Source: RYN-230 sp963844695 (GTDB taxonomy: Bacteria > Actinomycetota > Actinomycetes > Streptosporangiales > Streptosporangiaceae). Taken from it: a stretch of DNA of 64,000 bases. Shown piece after piece: positions 35,196-44,802 of this stretch. Where the stretch lies: the NCBI GenBank assembly GCA_963844695.1, contig CAWJPL010000007.1, positions 221,098-285,097 of the forward strand, written 5' to 3'. The notes beneath the pieces were generated by a model. It did no database searches. It had not been told where the DNA came from and saw only the letters and a list, made by a program, of their open reading frames with translations. Each line of letters opens with the position of its first letter. Positions within the stretch are counted from its first letter, which is position 1. Made by a program: the position numbers and the translations under genes.

Positions 35196-37403
35196 ATGCA
35201 CGTTGCGGCCAGTACGGGGCGAATGGTCGCGGGGCGCTACCTCCTGCAGAACACCATCGGCCGCGGAGCTATGGGCACCGTCTGGCGAGCCCGGGATACT
35301 GTCCTGGCTCGTGACGTCGCGGTCAAAGAGGTGCGACTCCGCGGCCCGGTGACCGCGGGTTCGGCGATGACCGAGGAAACCCGGGTGCTCTACCAGCGCA
35401 CCCTGCGCGAGGCGCGTACCGCGGCGCGGCTGAACCACCCGGCGGTGGTCACCATCTTCGACGTCGTCGAGGCCGACGGCAGCCCGTGGATCGTGATGGA
35501 ACTGGTCCAGGCCCGGTCCCTGGACCAGGTGCTCACCGAGGACGGGCCGCTGCACCCGCAGCAGGCCGCCGATCTCGGCGTGCGGGTGCTCGGCGCGCTC
35601 GCCTGCGCGCACGCAGCGGGCATCCTGCACCGCGACGTGAAGCCGAGCAACGTGCTGCTCGGGCCGGACAGCCGGGTCGTGCTGACCGACTTCGGCATCG
35701 CCACCCTCGAGGGTGACAGCGGCCTCACCCAGGCCGGGATGGTGATGGGCACCCCCGGCTTCACCGCGCCAGAACGGATCCGCGGCGACGCGGCCAGCCC
35801 GGCCTCTGATCTGTGGTCGCTGGGAGCGACGCTGTACGCCGCGGTGGAAGGGCGCGGGCCGTTCGACAACCGGGGCAACTCCATCGCGATCCTGGCCGCC
35901 ATCGCCAACGAGGAACCGCCGCGACCCCGGTCAGCCGGCCCACTGCGGCACGTCATCGAGGCCTTGCTGCACCGGGATCCGCAGGCACGCCCGGATGCGG
36001 CCGCGGTCAGCCGCATGCTGGCCGCGGCCGGGACCAGCGCCGCCCGCGGCAGCGCCGCCCAGAGCGGGGGCGCCCAGAGCGGTGGCCAGCCGGAACCGGT
36101 GCCGCCGGGACCCGCGGGCCGGCCGGTGCCGGCACTCCCCGCGGCGCCAGGCGGCGGGCCGGCGCGGCGCCGCTGACCGCCCCGCTGGGCCTGGCCATGC
36201 CCGGACCGCGGGCCCCGAGGCCCCGGCCCCGGCCCGCGAAGTCTCCCAGCCTGGAATCCCGCGGCCGGATGGCCAGTGGGAGGGACCGCTCGACCCGTGG
36301 CCGGAAAACTCGCGGTCCGGAAATCCGCGGTCCGCACATCCCTGGTCCGCAAATCCCTGGCCTGGTGGCCTGCCGGAGCCCGGCGATGCTGCGTGGGCCA
36401 GCCAGATCCCGCCGTCCGGCGAACGGCCGTCCGGCGACGCACCAGCTGCGCGGGTGCTCGGCCGCCCAGGCACTGGCCGCCCGGACAATGGCTGCGCGAG
36501 CACTGGCCGCCCGGGCACCGGCGGCCCGGGCAGTAGCCGCCTGGGCCCTGGCCGCCCGGGCAGTAGCCGCCCGCGGACTCGCCGCCCGGGAACTCGGCAC
36601 CCGGGCACCGGCCGCCCGGGAACCCGGCACCCAGGTACCGGCCGCCCCGGAAGTCGGGACCCGGGCACCGGCGGCCCCGGCAGTGGCTGCCGGAGCCCAC
36701 GCCGCAGGACCAGCATCCGGCCGAGCCCACCCGGCGGAACCAGCGCCCGCTCGAGCCCACGCCGCAGGACCAGCGCCCGGCCGTCATGGCGCCCCAGCAC
36801 CGGGACTACGGCGCGGGGTGGCCGCCGACCTCGCGGCGATGCTCCCGCGTGGCCGCCGCAGGCTGCTGGTCATCCTCGGCGCCCTGGCCATCGTGGGGGC
36901 GGGCATCCTGACCGGGATGGCCCTGACTAGCGGGGGCAGCGGTTCCGGGTCCCCGCCTGCGGCGGCGGCCGGATCGGCGGCCGGGCTTCACCATGACGGC
37001 CCCCGCCGGGTGGCAGACGGCCCAGCATGGCGCGAGCACCAAGTTCTCCAGCCCGGCGGGCAATGTGTCGATCCTGGTGACGCCGAGGTCAGCGGACCGT
37101 GCGCGAGGTCTCGGCCAGCCGCGCCAACTGCTGGCCCAGGCTCTGAAGCAGGGCAGGTTCCCCGGGTACCTGGCGGTAGGCGGGCGGCGCTTCTCCTTCA
37201 CTGGCGGGGCCGGGATGGCCTGGCAATTCACCTGGCAGCCGGCCACCGGAAGGCGTCGGGAGGTGCGGGACATCGCGTTCCGGGTCGCCGCCCGCAGTGG
37301 CAGCCGGGCCTACCTGGTTCAGGAATCGGCGCCTGTCGTGGCGTGGGCGGCCAGCCAGCCGGCGTTCAAGCAGGCGCTGAGCACGTTCCGGGACGGCTCG
37401 TGA
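35196..37403 (+). pseudogene. Receptor-type Ser/Thr protein kinase, frameshifted after the kinase domain
   Basis: The kinase domain (ATG at 35196, or 35223) is complete: GRGAMGTVWRARD, VAVKEV, LHRDVKPSNVLL, LTDFGIATLEG, GTPGFTAPERI. It runs to about residue 270. The original frame stops at 36176. The linker, membrane helix (RLLVILGALAIVGAGILTGM, about 36860) and extracytoplasmic domain (FTMTAPAGWQTAQHG to AFKQALSTFRDGS, ending 37403) follow in other frames, so at least three indels lie between 36100 and 36990, in Pro/Ala/Gly repeat DNA. Either the receptor is broken into a soluble kinase or the linker sequence is wrong. Confidence 0.7.
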
Positions 37404-37460
37404 CGCTGGCGCCCACCCCGCGGTGGAAGGCCGCCAGCGCAGCCGGGAAGCCACACCGGG

Positions 37461-38345
37461 TCAGTATCCGACGTAGGACCCGCCCTGCCGGACGTTCACG
37501 ACTCCGGGAATGTTGTTCATGGAGCCGTACCGGCTGATCGCGTAGCGGAAGGCCGCGATCATGTTGTCCACCGGGTTCCAGATGTTGTGGTGCCCGCCCA
37601 GCGCGTAGGCCCGGAACGTCGGGCCAATCACCTGGGCGATCCCCTCAGACGGATGGCCCGCCGCGGCGTTGGAGTCCCAGCCGTTGTACGCGTGAGGATT
37701 AGCCCCTGACTCGTGCTTCACCACGATGTAGGCCGCGTTCGTGCTGAGCCGCCCCCGGGGTACCCCGTGCTGCTCCAGCGTGTGCTCGGCGGCGCAGATC
37801 CACCAGTGCAAGGTGGACGTCGCACACGGCCCGGTGAGCCTGGTGCTGGCCAGGTGGCCCCGGTGCCCCGCCCTGGTCTTACCTGCCCTGGTCCTACCTG
37901 CCCCGGTCTGGCCTGCCCCGGTCTGGCCTGCCGCTTTTGCCTTGTCCGCGGCCTTGGCCTGGCCGGCCGGGGCGGCACGATGAAGGTGTGTCGCAGTGCC
38001 GTCCAGTGTGGCGCCGGCGGCCAAGCCGGAGGCCAGGATGGCCCGGCCGGTGGCGGTCACCGGAGACACGCCGGCGGCCAGTTGGGAGGCGGGGGAACCG
38101 CCTTCGGCCCGGCTGCTGGCCCGCCCGTCCAGGGACATCTGGGCCAGTGGGAGCGGGCCGGCGCCGCCGCGAGCGGTCAGGGCCGGGCCGAGCGTACTGG
38201 TCGCACCGGGGCCGGCCGGGGTGGCGGCGGCCAGGCCCACGGCGGCCAGTGCGGCCGCCGCAGCGGTCGTCCCGGCGGCCGCGAGCGTGCGACGTGCGGG
38301 CTTTCGGTAGGTGTTGCGAAACGAGGGCGTCCTGGGGTTGGACAA
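37461..38345 (-). CDS. Secreted lytic transglycosylase (SLT-type)
   Basis: 294 aa from a TTG at 38345 (GAAGG upstream), giving SNPRTPSFRNTYRKPARR and a signal peptide-like helix (TLAAAGTTAAAAALAAVGLA). A five-residue repeat linker (QTGAG QTGAG RTRAG KTRAG) precedes the catalytic domain. That domain has AAYIVVKHESGANPHAYNGW with the catalytic Glu, then GHPSEGIAQVIGPTFRAYAL and NMIAAFRYAISRYGS, as in actinobacterial SLT enzymes that cut peptidoglycan. A longer in-frame start exists but gives no signal peptide at the N-terminus. Confidence 0.8.
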   Translation of the reverse strand: MSNPRTPSFRNTYRKPARRTLAAAGTTAAAAALAAVGLAAATPAGPGATSTLGPALTARGGAGPLPLAQMSLDGRASSRAEGGSPASQLAAGVSPVTATGRAILASGLAAGATLDGTATHLHRAAPAGQAKAADKAKAAGQTGAGQTGAGRTRAGKTRAGHRGHLASTRLTGPCATSTLHWWICAAEHTLEQHGVPRGRLSTNAAYIVVKHESGANPHAYNGWDSNAAAGHPSEGIAQVIGPTFRAYALGGHHNIWNPVDNMIAAFRYAISRYGSMNNIPGVVNVRQGGSYVGY

Positions 38346-38859
38346 GAGTGACCTTCGATCGGGCGCACGACTGTGCGCTCGGCTTCCACCCGGGGGCGCT
38401 GCGGAGCACAACAAGGGTGCTGGCAGCGGCGTGCCGATGTGCCGCGGGTCAGGGCGGCGGGTTGCGAAGGGAGCAACCATCCTCACGCCCGGGTGCTTTC
38501 CGGTTACTCACGATGCCCAATAAGGGGAATTAGTTCTGCCCGAAACCCATCATAAAACACTATGACCTAGCACACACCCGATATCATATGTCTCGAATTT
38601 ATATTCGATTAATAGGTCTTGGCTAAGCAATTTTGACGATCAATCGAAGAGTGGTGACACTACGTGATGCGCGTCACTAAACGACTCTAAGTAGTTGAAG
38701 TACTGCTCAGCGTAGAAGTTTTTAGGTCATTTGACAGGAGCGAGAGCGGTCAACTTAGGAGGCAAAGTCAAACAGTAAGTAGTATCACGTTTACAGCGAG
38801 TAATAAGCTGGTGTTGACCAGATATCAGGTGCCAAAAGGCGGGGATAACAGCCTGTTAC
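38346..38859. other. AT-rich gene-free stretch between two transglycosylase genes
   Basis: No gene is seen. From about 38520 the DNA is much less GC-rich than the rest; bases 38581-38640 count 18 G/C in 60. It contains the inverted repeat TCGAAT-TTAT-ATTCGA at 38593-38608. The right part (38346-38520) is the leader of the 37461-38345 gene. Both flanking genes point away to the left, so this holds the promoter of the first and the terminator region of the second. I saw no match to the c-di-AMP riboswitch often found before such genes. Confidence 0.6.
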
Positions 38860-39525
38860 TTAGTAGTAACCATGCGCTTGCCAGAACGACCACGCGCTGC
38901 ACGGGTCGCCATAGCGTTCCTGGATGTATCCCAGCCCCCACTTGATCTGGGTGGCCGGATTCGTCATCCAGTCCGAGCCCGCCGAGGCCATCTTGTCGCC
39001 GGGCAGGGCCTGCGGAATGCCGTAAGCGCCGCTGGCATTCTCGGCGTTGTACCGCCAGCCACTTTCCCGGGTGTAGATGTTGTTCAGGCAGCTGAAATAC
39101 GTGCCGGGGCTCCACCCGAACGACGAGAGCATGTTGTACGCGATGCTCTGGGCCGTGCCGGGGTCAGGGGGCGGCGCAGCCGCCATGGTGGAAGCCGCGC
39201 CTCCCGAGGTACCCCCGGCCCCCTGCAGGGGCTGTGCGGCGACTTTGGGGGCGCCGACGAGGTGCATGGAGTGCGATGCGGCGGACAGGACGATCATCTG
39301 CTGCCGCTGCTGCTCGAGCACGGCGACGGCCTGGCTGCTGGACACGGCCGCGGCGGCGATGGCCGCCCCGGAATCAGGCACATTGCCAGGCCGCACAACC
39401 ACCAGGTAGCCGGCAATGGCGATCCCGGTGACCGCGGTAACCGCGGTAGCGGTGACGGGCAACAAAACGCCACTACGGCGTCCCGCCCGTCGTTTTCCGG
39501 GGCTTCGCCTCCGGTGTTCTGACAA
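38860..39525 (-). CDS. Secreted transglycosylase-like protein
   Basis: 221 aa from a TTG at 39525 with GGAAGGA 5 nt upstream. The N-terminus SEHRRRSPGKRRAGRRSG leads into a signal anchor (VLLPVTATAVTAVTGIAIAG). The C-terminal ~75 residues are the catalytic-type domain: YNMLSSFGWSPGTYFSCLNN, IYTRESGWRYNAENASGAYG with the Glu, IPQALPGDKMASAGSDWMTN and WGLGYIQERYGDPCSAWSFW. Cell-wall remodelling is the likely role. Same strand and same design as the next gene; the two are not identical. Confidence 0.8.
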   Translation of the reverse strand: MSEHRRRSPGKRRAGRRSGVLLPVTATAVTAVTGIAIAGYLVVVRPGNVPDSGAAIAAAAVSSSQAVAVLEQQRQQMIVLSAASHSMHLVGAPKVAAQPLQGAGGTSGGAASTMAAAPPPDPGTAQSIAYNMLSSFGWSPGTYFSCLNNIYTRESGWRYNAENASGAYGIPQALPGDKMASAGSDWMTNPATQIKWGLGYIQERYGDPCSAWSFWQAHGYY

Positions 39526-39796
39526 GGCTGTCCTTCCGTGGGCCGAACTCCTGGGCGAGACACCCGGGAGCAGACCGCTGCGCCTGCGGGCAACGCGTGG
39601 TCCAGTTCTTCCTGCCAATACCAGCCGCAGAAACTAACTCAAACGAGAAGGCGCTTGGCGGAAGGCCTTGAACCATCGGCGCTACCTTGCCAGAGGCGAG
39701 GGAGGGGTGTGCAACCGCTTCCGCTGAAAAAGTTGTGACGGCTGGGCAACCAGCAATGCGGGGTAGATCACAAATTGACAACACGTACCGTAACAA

Positions 39797-40182
39797 TTAC
39801 CTGCTGTAATGAACCGTCAGGTTGTGGTCACGGCCTTCGCCGCCTGACGTGGTGACGACACGCACCGGGTTCGTGGCTCCGGCCAGGGCAGGGCCATCGC
39901 GGTGGCCGTCTGCTGGGTGGCGTGGATGGTCGCGGCGCACTTCAGCGTGAAGTTGGTGCCGTTGAAGCCGAAGCCGGTGGCGACCCGCTGGGACCGGTGA
40001 GCTGATGCCGTGTGGCCGTCGCGCCCCCGGTGCCGTGCGCGAGAGCTGCAGGCTGGCGTTTCTCTCCCCCATGAACCGAAGGCCGAGGACCAGGCCGACC
40101 GCCATCGTGATGACCAGGGGACCGCGATCAGCATGACCCGGCTCCCCGGCGCGCCCGACGGGGACCAATGCCTGTTGCGCAT
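39797..40182 (-). pseudogene. Small secreted/anchored protein related to the 41.6-43.4 kb protein, frameshifted
   Basis: The ATG at 40182 has GGAGGTGG upstream, a very strong site, and opens MRNRHWSPSGAPGSRVML. The product can be followed only by switching frames: LVITMAVGLVLGLRFMGERN, then RVATGFGFNGTNFTLKCAAT, then VRVVTTSGGEGRDHNLTVHY to the stop at 39797. GFGFNGTNFT matches DFGFNGTNLT in the large secreted protein upstream. At least three indels in 386 bp; decayed gene or poor local sequence. Confidence 0.5.
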
Positions 40183-40511
40183 TAAATCCACCTCCATGCC
40201 GCTGTTTACGCTCCTAGAACGTCACGGCAGACCACGAACATCGGTTAATCAGTGAGACTGCAAAGTGGCGCTTCAGGCACAGGCCCCACCCTGCCGCGGG
40301 CCGTCCGCAACGCCCTGAAACGCAGTAGTCCGGCCCTGACCCGCGGGTATGTCGCCGGACCTGGACTGCGCCGCCGCGACGGTCAGCCGCGCCCGGTCGC
40401 GCAGTCTCCCGCCAGACCGTCCCGGCCACCAGCATTTACCCCGCAATTCCCGCCATTCCAGCTGGCTGGGCCATGACATTTCGAGTGGGTATTGCGTATA
40501 TACGCTCCGGC
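40183..40511. other. Gene-free stretch upstream of the small secreted protein
   Basis: No supported gene. The left end (40183-40260) is relatively AT-rich (GCGCATTAAATCC, CGGTTAATCAG) and should hold the promoter of the 40182 gene. The rest has no notable repeat. Confidence 0.4.
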
Positions 40512-41489
40512 TCACCGTGAATGCGCGGCCTGGATCCGCTTGGCCACGGCGAGAGCCGTATCGATGGGAACCGCGAAACCAGTGTGGTGCAGTCCGCTTC
40601 CTGTGCCGGCCACGTTGATCCCGATGACCTGGCCGGACAGGTTGACCAGCGGGCCGCCGGTCTCCTCTCCGGCCGCGACCCGGGCGGTGGACACCAGCAG
40701 GCCGGTGAGGCGCTGGCCACCGGCGGCCAGCGCGCCCGTGCCGCTGGTGAGGTTCCCGATGTCCAGGGTGAAGGTCCTGGCCAGACCCGCGCTGCCCAGG
40801 GCGGTGACCGCGGCGCCCCGGCTGAGGTAACGGGAGTTCCCGATGGCGACGGGCCGGAACGCCGGGGCGGCTGCGATCTGCAGCAGGCTCAGACCGTGGG
40901 AGCGGTCTGTGCCCACCAGCCGGGCCGGGTAGGACCGGCCGGACAGCACCACGCGCACCGACAGCCGGCGCGTGCCCTGGGGCACCTGGGCGCTGGTCAG
41001 CACGAGTCCAGATGGGGTGAGGATGACCCCTACGCCGGCTGAGGTACCGGGGGCCGCCAGGACGTGCACCAGCCCCGGTGCGGCCGAGCTCAGGATGTTC
41101 GCCTGGTTGTCCGCCCCGGTGCCGTCGTCATCCTCCACGAACACCTTGTTTTCGCGAGGCGGGCTGGGGATTACCGACGAGGAATCCGCCGGGCCGGACA
41201 AGCCGCCAGCCGCCGCGAACGCGGCGAAGGCGACCAGCACGGCAGCAGCGGCGGCGCCGATCCCCAGGGCCAGCCGCCACCCCTGACGCGGGCCTCCCGG
41301 GCGCGGCGCGGCCTTCCCGGTCGTGCCGTCGGTGACCGCCTGGCCCGCGCCTGTCTCATCCAGGGGCCGCGTCCCGGCCTCCTCGGCCGGGCCGTCCGGG
41401 GCGGCCTGGTCTTCGCTCTGCCCCGCTGGGCCGCGGCCGGCCAACCCGCTCGCCGCGCCCGGCTCGTGCTCGCTATCCCTGCCCTGCAT
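40512..41489 (-). CDS. HtrA/trypsin-like protein without a catalytic triad
   Basis: 325 aa from the ATG at 41489 with GAGGAGG upstream. After a low-complexity cytoplasmic part and one helix (LALGIGAAAAAVLVAFAAFA), the trypsin-like fold is clear from GVILTPSGLVLTSAQVPQGT to GQVIGINVAGTGSG. The usual NxHV is SAQV (His to Gln), the usual TDLAVL is HGLSLL (Asp lost), and the usual GNSGGP is EETGGP (Ser to Thr). It is therefore probably a non-catalytic sensor or binding protein. The frame is intact, so loss of the triad is not a sequencing artefact. Confidence 0.8.
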   Translation of the reverse strand: MQGRDSEHEPGAASGLAGRGPAGQSEDQAAPDGPAEEAGTRPLDETGAGQAVTDGTTGKAAPRPGGPRQGWRLALGIGAAAAAVLVAFAAFAAAGGLSGPADSSSVIPSPPRENKVFVEDDDGTGADNQANILSSAAPGLVHVLAAPGTSAGVGVILTPSGLVLTSAQVPQGTRRLSVRVVLSGRSYPARLVGTDRSHGLSLLQIAAAPAFRPVAIGNSRYLSRGAAVTALGSAGLARTFTLDIGNLTSGTGALAAGGQRLTGLLVSTARVAAGEETGGPLVNLSGQVIGINVAGTGSGLHHTGFAVPIDTALAVAKRIQAAHSR

Positions 41490-41509
41490 TGGCGCCTCCT
41501 CGGGAAAGG

Positions 41510-41546
41510 GTGCGGTGGCCTCCAGGAGTCCTGGAGGCCACCGCAC
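41510..41546 (-). terminator. Perfect 18-bp hairpin after the large secreted protein gene
   Basis: GTGCGGTGGCCTCCAGGA and its exact reverse complement flank a single G. It lies between the stop at 41555 and the next start at 41489, both minus strand, so it would terminate the upstream gene and insulate the HtrA-like gene. Confidence 0.75.
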
Positions 41547-41554
41547 CTGGGGAT

Positions 41555-43355
41555 CTACCCGACTGTCAGCGTACGGACGGTTACATCCCGGACGGGTTCA
41601 TGAGCTGGTGGCGACGGTTGCGGCCGATCCGGCTGCCGGGGCGCGGGCATGGTCGTGCCCGTCGCGCCGGTCCCTGCGGGGGTCGTGGCCGCCGTCGCCT
41701 TCTGCTGTGTGGTGTTGAAGGTCGCGGCGGTGGCCGCGCCGTTCCCGTCGAGGGTGACCGTCACCGGGTCAGTCAGCCCGAAGTTCTGGCAGTTGAGGTT
41801 GGTGAAGGACATACTCAGCCGGTTGGCCATGAAGGTCAGCAGGTTGTTCCCCGTCCCGGGGACCGGCGTGGCGCCGGTGGCCAGGAGCGCCTGGTTGTTC
41901 TGCAGGAACGGGGTCTGGACGTTGACCATGTTCTGGCAGTAGTTCGCCGGGCTGTCGGCCGCGTCGTTGGCCGCCGAGACGGCGGGCTGCCCCACGTTGG
42001 ACCGGTAGAGGTTGGTCTTGGCCACACTGAACGCGTTGTTGACCAGGACCATCTCGTCGTTCTCGGGGATCAGCGCGATCGGCGCGGTCTGGTTCTTGGC
42101 CGCGGACAGCTCGTCCAGGGCCTGCGAGGTGCTCTGCGCCCCAGCCTGCGACAGGTCTGGTGCGGTGAACGGGGTGCAGCCGAGCGTCGGGTCGAGGAAG
42201 GCGTCGAGCAGCTCGTTGTCACTGCCGTTGTTGATCGACATGGCCCCGGCCAGGGCGGCCTGGTTGGCCGCGTTGAACTGCGCGGTCTGGCCGCTGGCGG
42301 TGAGCAGGTACGTCGTGGTGACGTTGTCGCTCTGGTCCTGGTCGATCATGTTGAAGTTGCGGGCCGTCGGGCAGGGCATCCCGGCCGCCTTGGTGGACGT
42401 GCCGGTCGCCGGAACGACCAGCTTGCCCGCGGCCTCGGCCCGCTGCGCGGCCTGGAAGAACTGGGTGCCGTTGCAGAAGGACACCTGGCCGAAGATGGAG
42501 CCGTTCAGACTGTTGACGCAGCGGCCCTGGGCCAGCGCGGCGCGGGTGGCGCCGACCTGGGTCAGGTTGGTGCCGTTGAAGCCGAAGTCGATGGTGACGA
42601 TGGCCCCGGCAGGCAGCGTCGGCACGGCCGGCGCGGCCGCGGGCGTGGTGCCCTGGGTGATCACCAGCGGCTCGTAGTTCGACAGCGCGCCAGTGGCCGG
42701 GTTGAGGATCGTCGCCTGGACGAAGGCCCCCAGGTTGCCGAAGTTGGCCATGGTGCAGCCGGACGCCTGGGCGCTCATCCCGTTGGTGCCGGTCAGCTGG
42801 TACGGCGTGGACAGGCCCTTCGCGGTCAGCGGGTTCGCCGGCACGACGATGTCGCAGGACACGTTGGCCGCGGCGGCGGGCGCGGTCGCGGTGGCCGTCG
42901 GCATGGCGGTGGCTGCGGTGGTCCCGGTCGCCGTGGGGCAGATCGTCGGCGCGGCCGACGCTGTCGCCCCCGTGGTGGCCGCGGTGGTCGCCGGAGCGGT
43001 CGCCGCGGTGGTCGCGAGCGGCGGTGGCAGTAGCCGGTGCGGTTGCGACCGGCGCGGCCGCGGTCCCGCTCGGGGTGGGCGCCGCGGTCGCGGCGGTACT
43101 GGCGGGCGTGGTGGCGGCTGCGGTCCCAGCAGCTGCCGTGGCCCCGGCCGCTGTGCTGGTCGCCGACGGCGTGGCGCAGGCTCCGGCCACGCTGGCCGCG
43201 TCACTGGCGCCGAACACGCTGCCCATGTTCGGAATCAGCAACGCCCCGCCGACCCCGCCCACCACGGCCACGGCCCCGACTATCGCAAGGAGCCGGGTCC
43301 GTGACCGCGGCTCAAACTCGCGATCATGATTAAAGACTCTGCTTCGGTACGACAC
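41555..43355 (-). pseudogene. Large secreted protein of unknown function, one or two frameshifts
   Basis: A GTG at 43355 (AAAGGG upstream) opens a short basic segment (RSRVFNHDREFEPRSRTR), one helix (LLAIVGAVAVVGGVGGALLI) and an Ala/Thr-rich linker. The frame changes near 43016-43024, after which a ~430-residue extracytoplasmic region follows: CDIVVPANPLTAKGLSTPYQ, GCTMANFGNLGAFVQATILN, AIVTIDFGFNGTNLTQVGAT, YCQNMVNVQTPFLQNNQALL, SMSFTNLNCQNFGLTDPVTV. Several Cys suggest disulfides. Near the end another frame gives GSRIGRNRRHQLMNPSGM, perhaps the natural C-terminus. I do not recognise a named family. Shares the FGFNGTN motif with the 39.8 kb gene. Confidence 0.6.
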
Positions 43356-43962
43356 GACACCGTTCCCTTTAATTGGGTTATCGCTCCCCGGTGCGGTCAC
43401 AGTAGTACTGCCGTTGACCTAAGTGATACCGAATCAGAAATTTTCCCATATTGGCCCGGCCATGCGACCTTCCTAAAGTCGGACTGGAAGCAACGTATCG
43501 GCAGCTCAGAGGCGTTGTTGATCAGGACAGTAACGCGACACTGTCAAGACGCAATTCTAGTGACCGTAATAAGTTCGTAAGAAATGGCGTCCTCGACCGC
43601 CCTAACGCCAGGATAATCACAGATGACATCCGGGTCGGGAATAGCGGAACAGGCCACGCCGACATGGCGACTCCGGGGAGCATGCGCCGCGGGAGCCGCC
43701 GGCTGCATCGTCTTGGCTCGCCCACGGACACGTAGCGCCGGCCCCCGGTTCACGGATCCGGCCACTTCCTCCTGCGCCGTCACCGGAGCACCGCCGGCGA
43801 AGTCGCTCGTCGCCGAAGCCGGCGCTGCCAGCGGCCCGGCGACGCTGGCGCGCAGCAGACCGCCCGGCACCTTGCGGCCCGCTCAGGCCTCGGCCGGGGC
43901 GGCGGGAATCAGCGCGGAGCGGTTTTCGTTGCGGCGAATTTAAGGGTTGACCGCGGGCACGG
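43356..43962. other. Gene-poor stretch between the secreted protein and the sugar permeases
   Basis: About 600 bp. 43356-43620 is comparatively AT-rich and likely holds the promoter of the secreted protein gene. 43623-43943 is open on the plus strand (107 codons) but has mixed codon use and no ribosome-binding site, so I do not call it. It ends in the 23-bp dispersed repeat. Confidence 0.4.
43919..43941 (-). repeat. Dispersed 23-bp repeat, copy B
   Basis: Identical to copy A at 24429-24451, same orientation, 19.5 kb away. It lies about 20 bp downstream of the permease stop. A shorter copy (15 bp, TTCGCCGCAACGAAA) is at 50751-50765 directly after the kinase stop, in the opposite relation to its gene. 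Confidence 0.8.
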
Positions 43963-44802
43963 TTACTTGACCGAGCCGGCTGTCATGCCCGCCACCAGGA
44001 ACCGCTGGAGCAGCAGGAAGCCGACCACGATCGGCACGCTGACGGTGAGCGACGCGGCCATGATCTGGTTCCAGTAGACCTGGTTCTCGGTGGCGTAGCC
44101 CTGCAGTCCCGACGGCCAGCGTCCGGGTCGAGTCGTTGGTGAGCACCGACGCGAACAGCATCTCGCTCCACGCGGTCATGAACGCGTAGATACCCACCGC
44201 GACGATGCCCGGGATGGCGGCCGGGATGACCACCCGGATGAACGCCCCGAGCGGCCCGGTGCCGTCCACGGTGGCCGCCTCGTCGAGCTCACGCGGGATC
44301 GTGTCCAGGTACGCGGCCAGCATCCAGATCGCGAACGGCAGCGTGAACGTCATGTAGGTGATGATCAGGCCGGTCCGGCTGCCGTACAGGTTGATGCCGG
44401 TGGTCTGGCTCAGGTTCACGAAGATCACGAACAGCGGGAGCAGGAACAGGATCCCGGGGAACATCTGGGTGGACAGGATCGTGAGCGAGAACAGCTGCCG
44501 CCCGTGGAAGCGGTAGCGGCTGATCGCGTACGCGGCGAGCAGCGCCACGACCACCGACGCGACCGACGCCACCGAGCAGACGATCAGGCTGTTCTCCAGG
44601 TAGGTCAGCAGCGGGATGGTCTGCCACATGTCCACGAACGGGGACAGGGTCAGGTGGCTGGGGATCCAGCGGAACGCGCCCTCGACATCGGGAGCGGTTT
44701 CACCGACGCGGTGAGCATGACGTAGACGGGCAGGATGGCGAACAGGCCGAGCAGGGTCAGCACGATCACCCGGGCCACGCGGAACCAGGCTGGCTCATGC
44801 AT
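43963..44802 (-). pseudogene. Sugar ABC transporter permease 2 (MalG-like), two frameshifts
   Basis: The ATG at 44802 opens MHEPAWFRVARVIVLTLLGL and reads to SVKPLP. One missing base near 44690 (a C-run) shifts into DVEGAFRWIPSHLTLSPFVD and the main body: TYLENSLIVCSVASVASVVV, AYAISRYRFHGRQLFSLTIL, the EAA loop ELDEAATVDGTGPLGAFIRV. A second change near 44118 shifts into LQGYATENQVYWNQIMAASL and VGFLLLQRFLVAGMTAGSVK, stop at 43963. The restored protein is a normal ~280-aa carbohydrate permease. Its start overlaps the permease 1 stop. Confidence 0.75.

Noticed and set aside
35813..37537. Single long plus-strand frame through the kinase linker as a separate Ala-rich protein
   Set aside because: Only its membrane helix near 36860 is meaningful, and that belongs to the frameshifted receptor kinase.
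38346..39800. c-di-AMP (ydaO-type) riboswitch before the transglycosylase genes
   Set aside because: Such genes often carry one, but the conserved riboswitch core was not seen in either leader.
24429..43941. 23-bp direct repeats as attachment sites of a 19.5-kb island
   Set aside because: The DNA between them is mostly core genes (xseB, glpX, fumarase) with no integrase, and a third partial copy lies outside.
43623..43943. 107-codon plus-strand frame ending in the dispersed repeat
   Set aside because: Mixed codon use, no start signal and no family; likely chance opening in GC-rich DNA.
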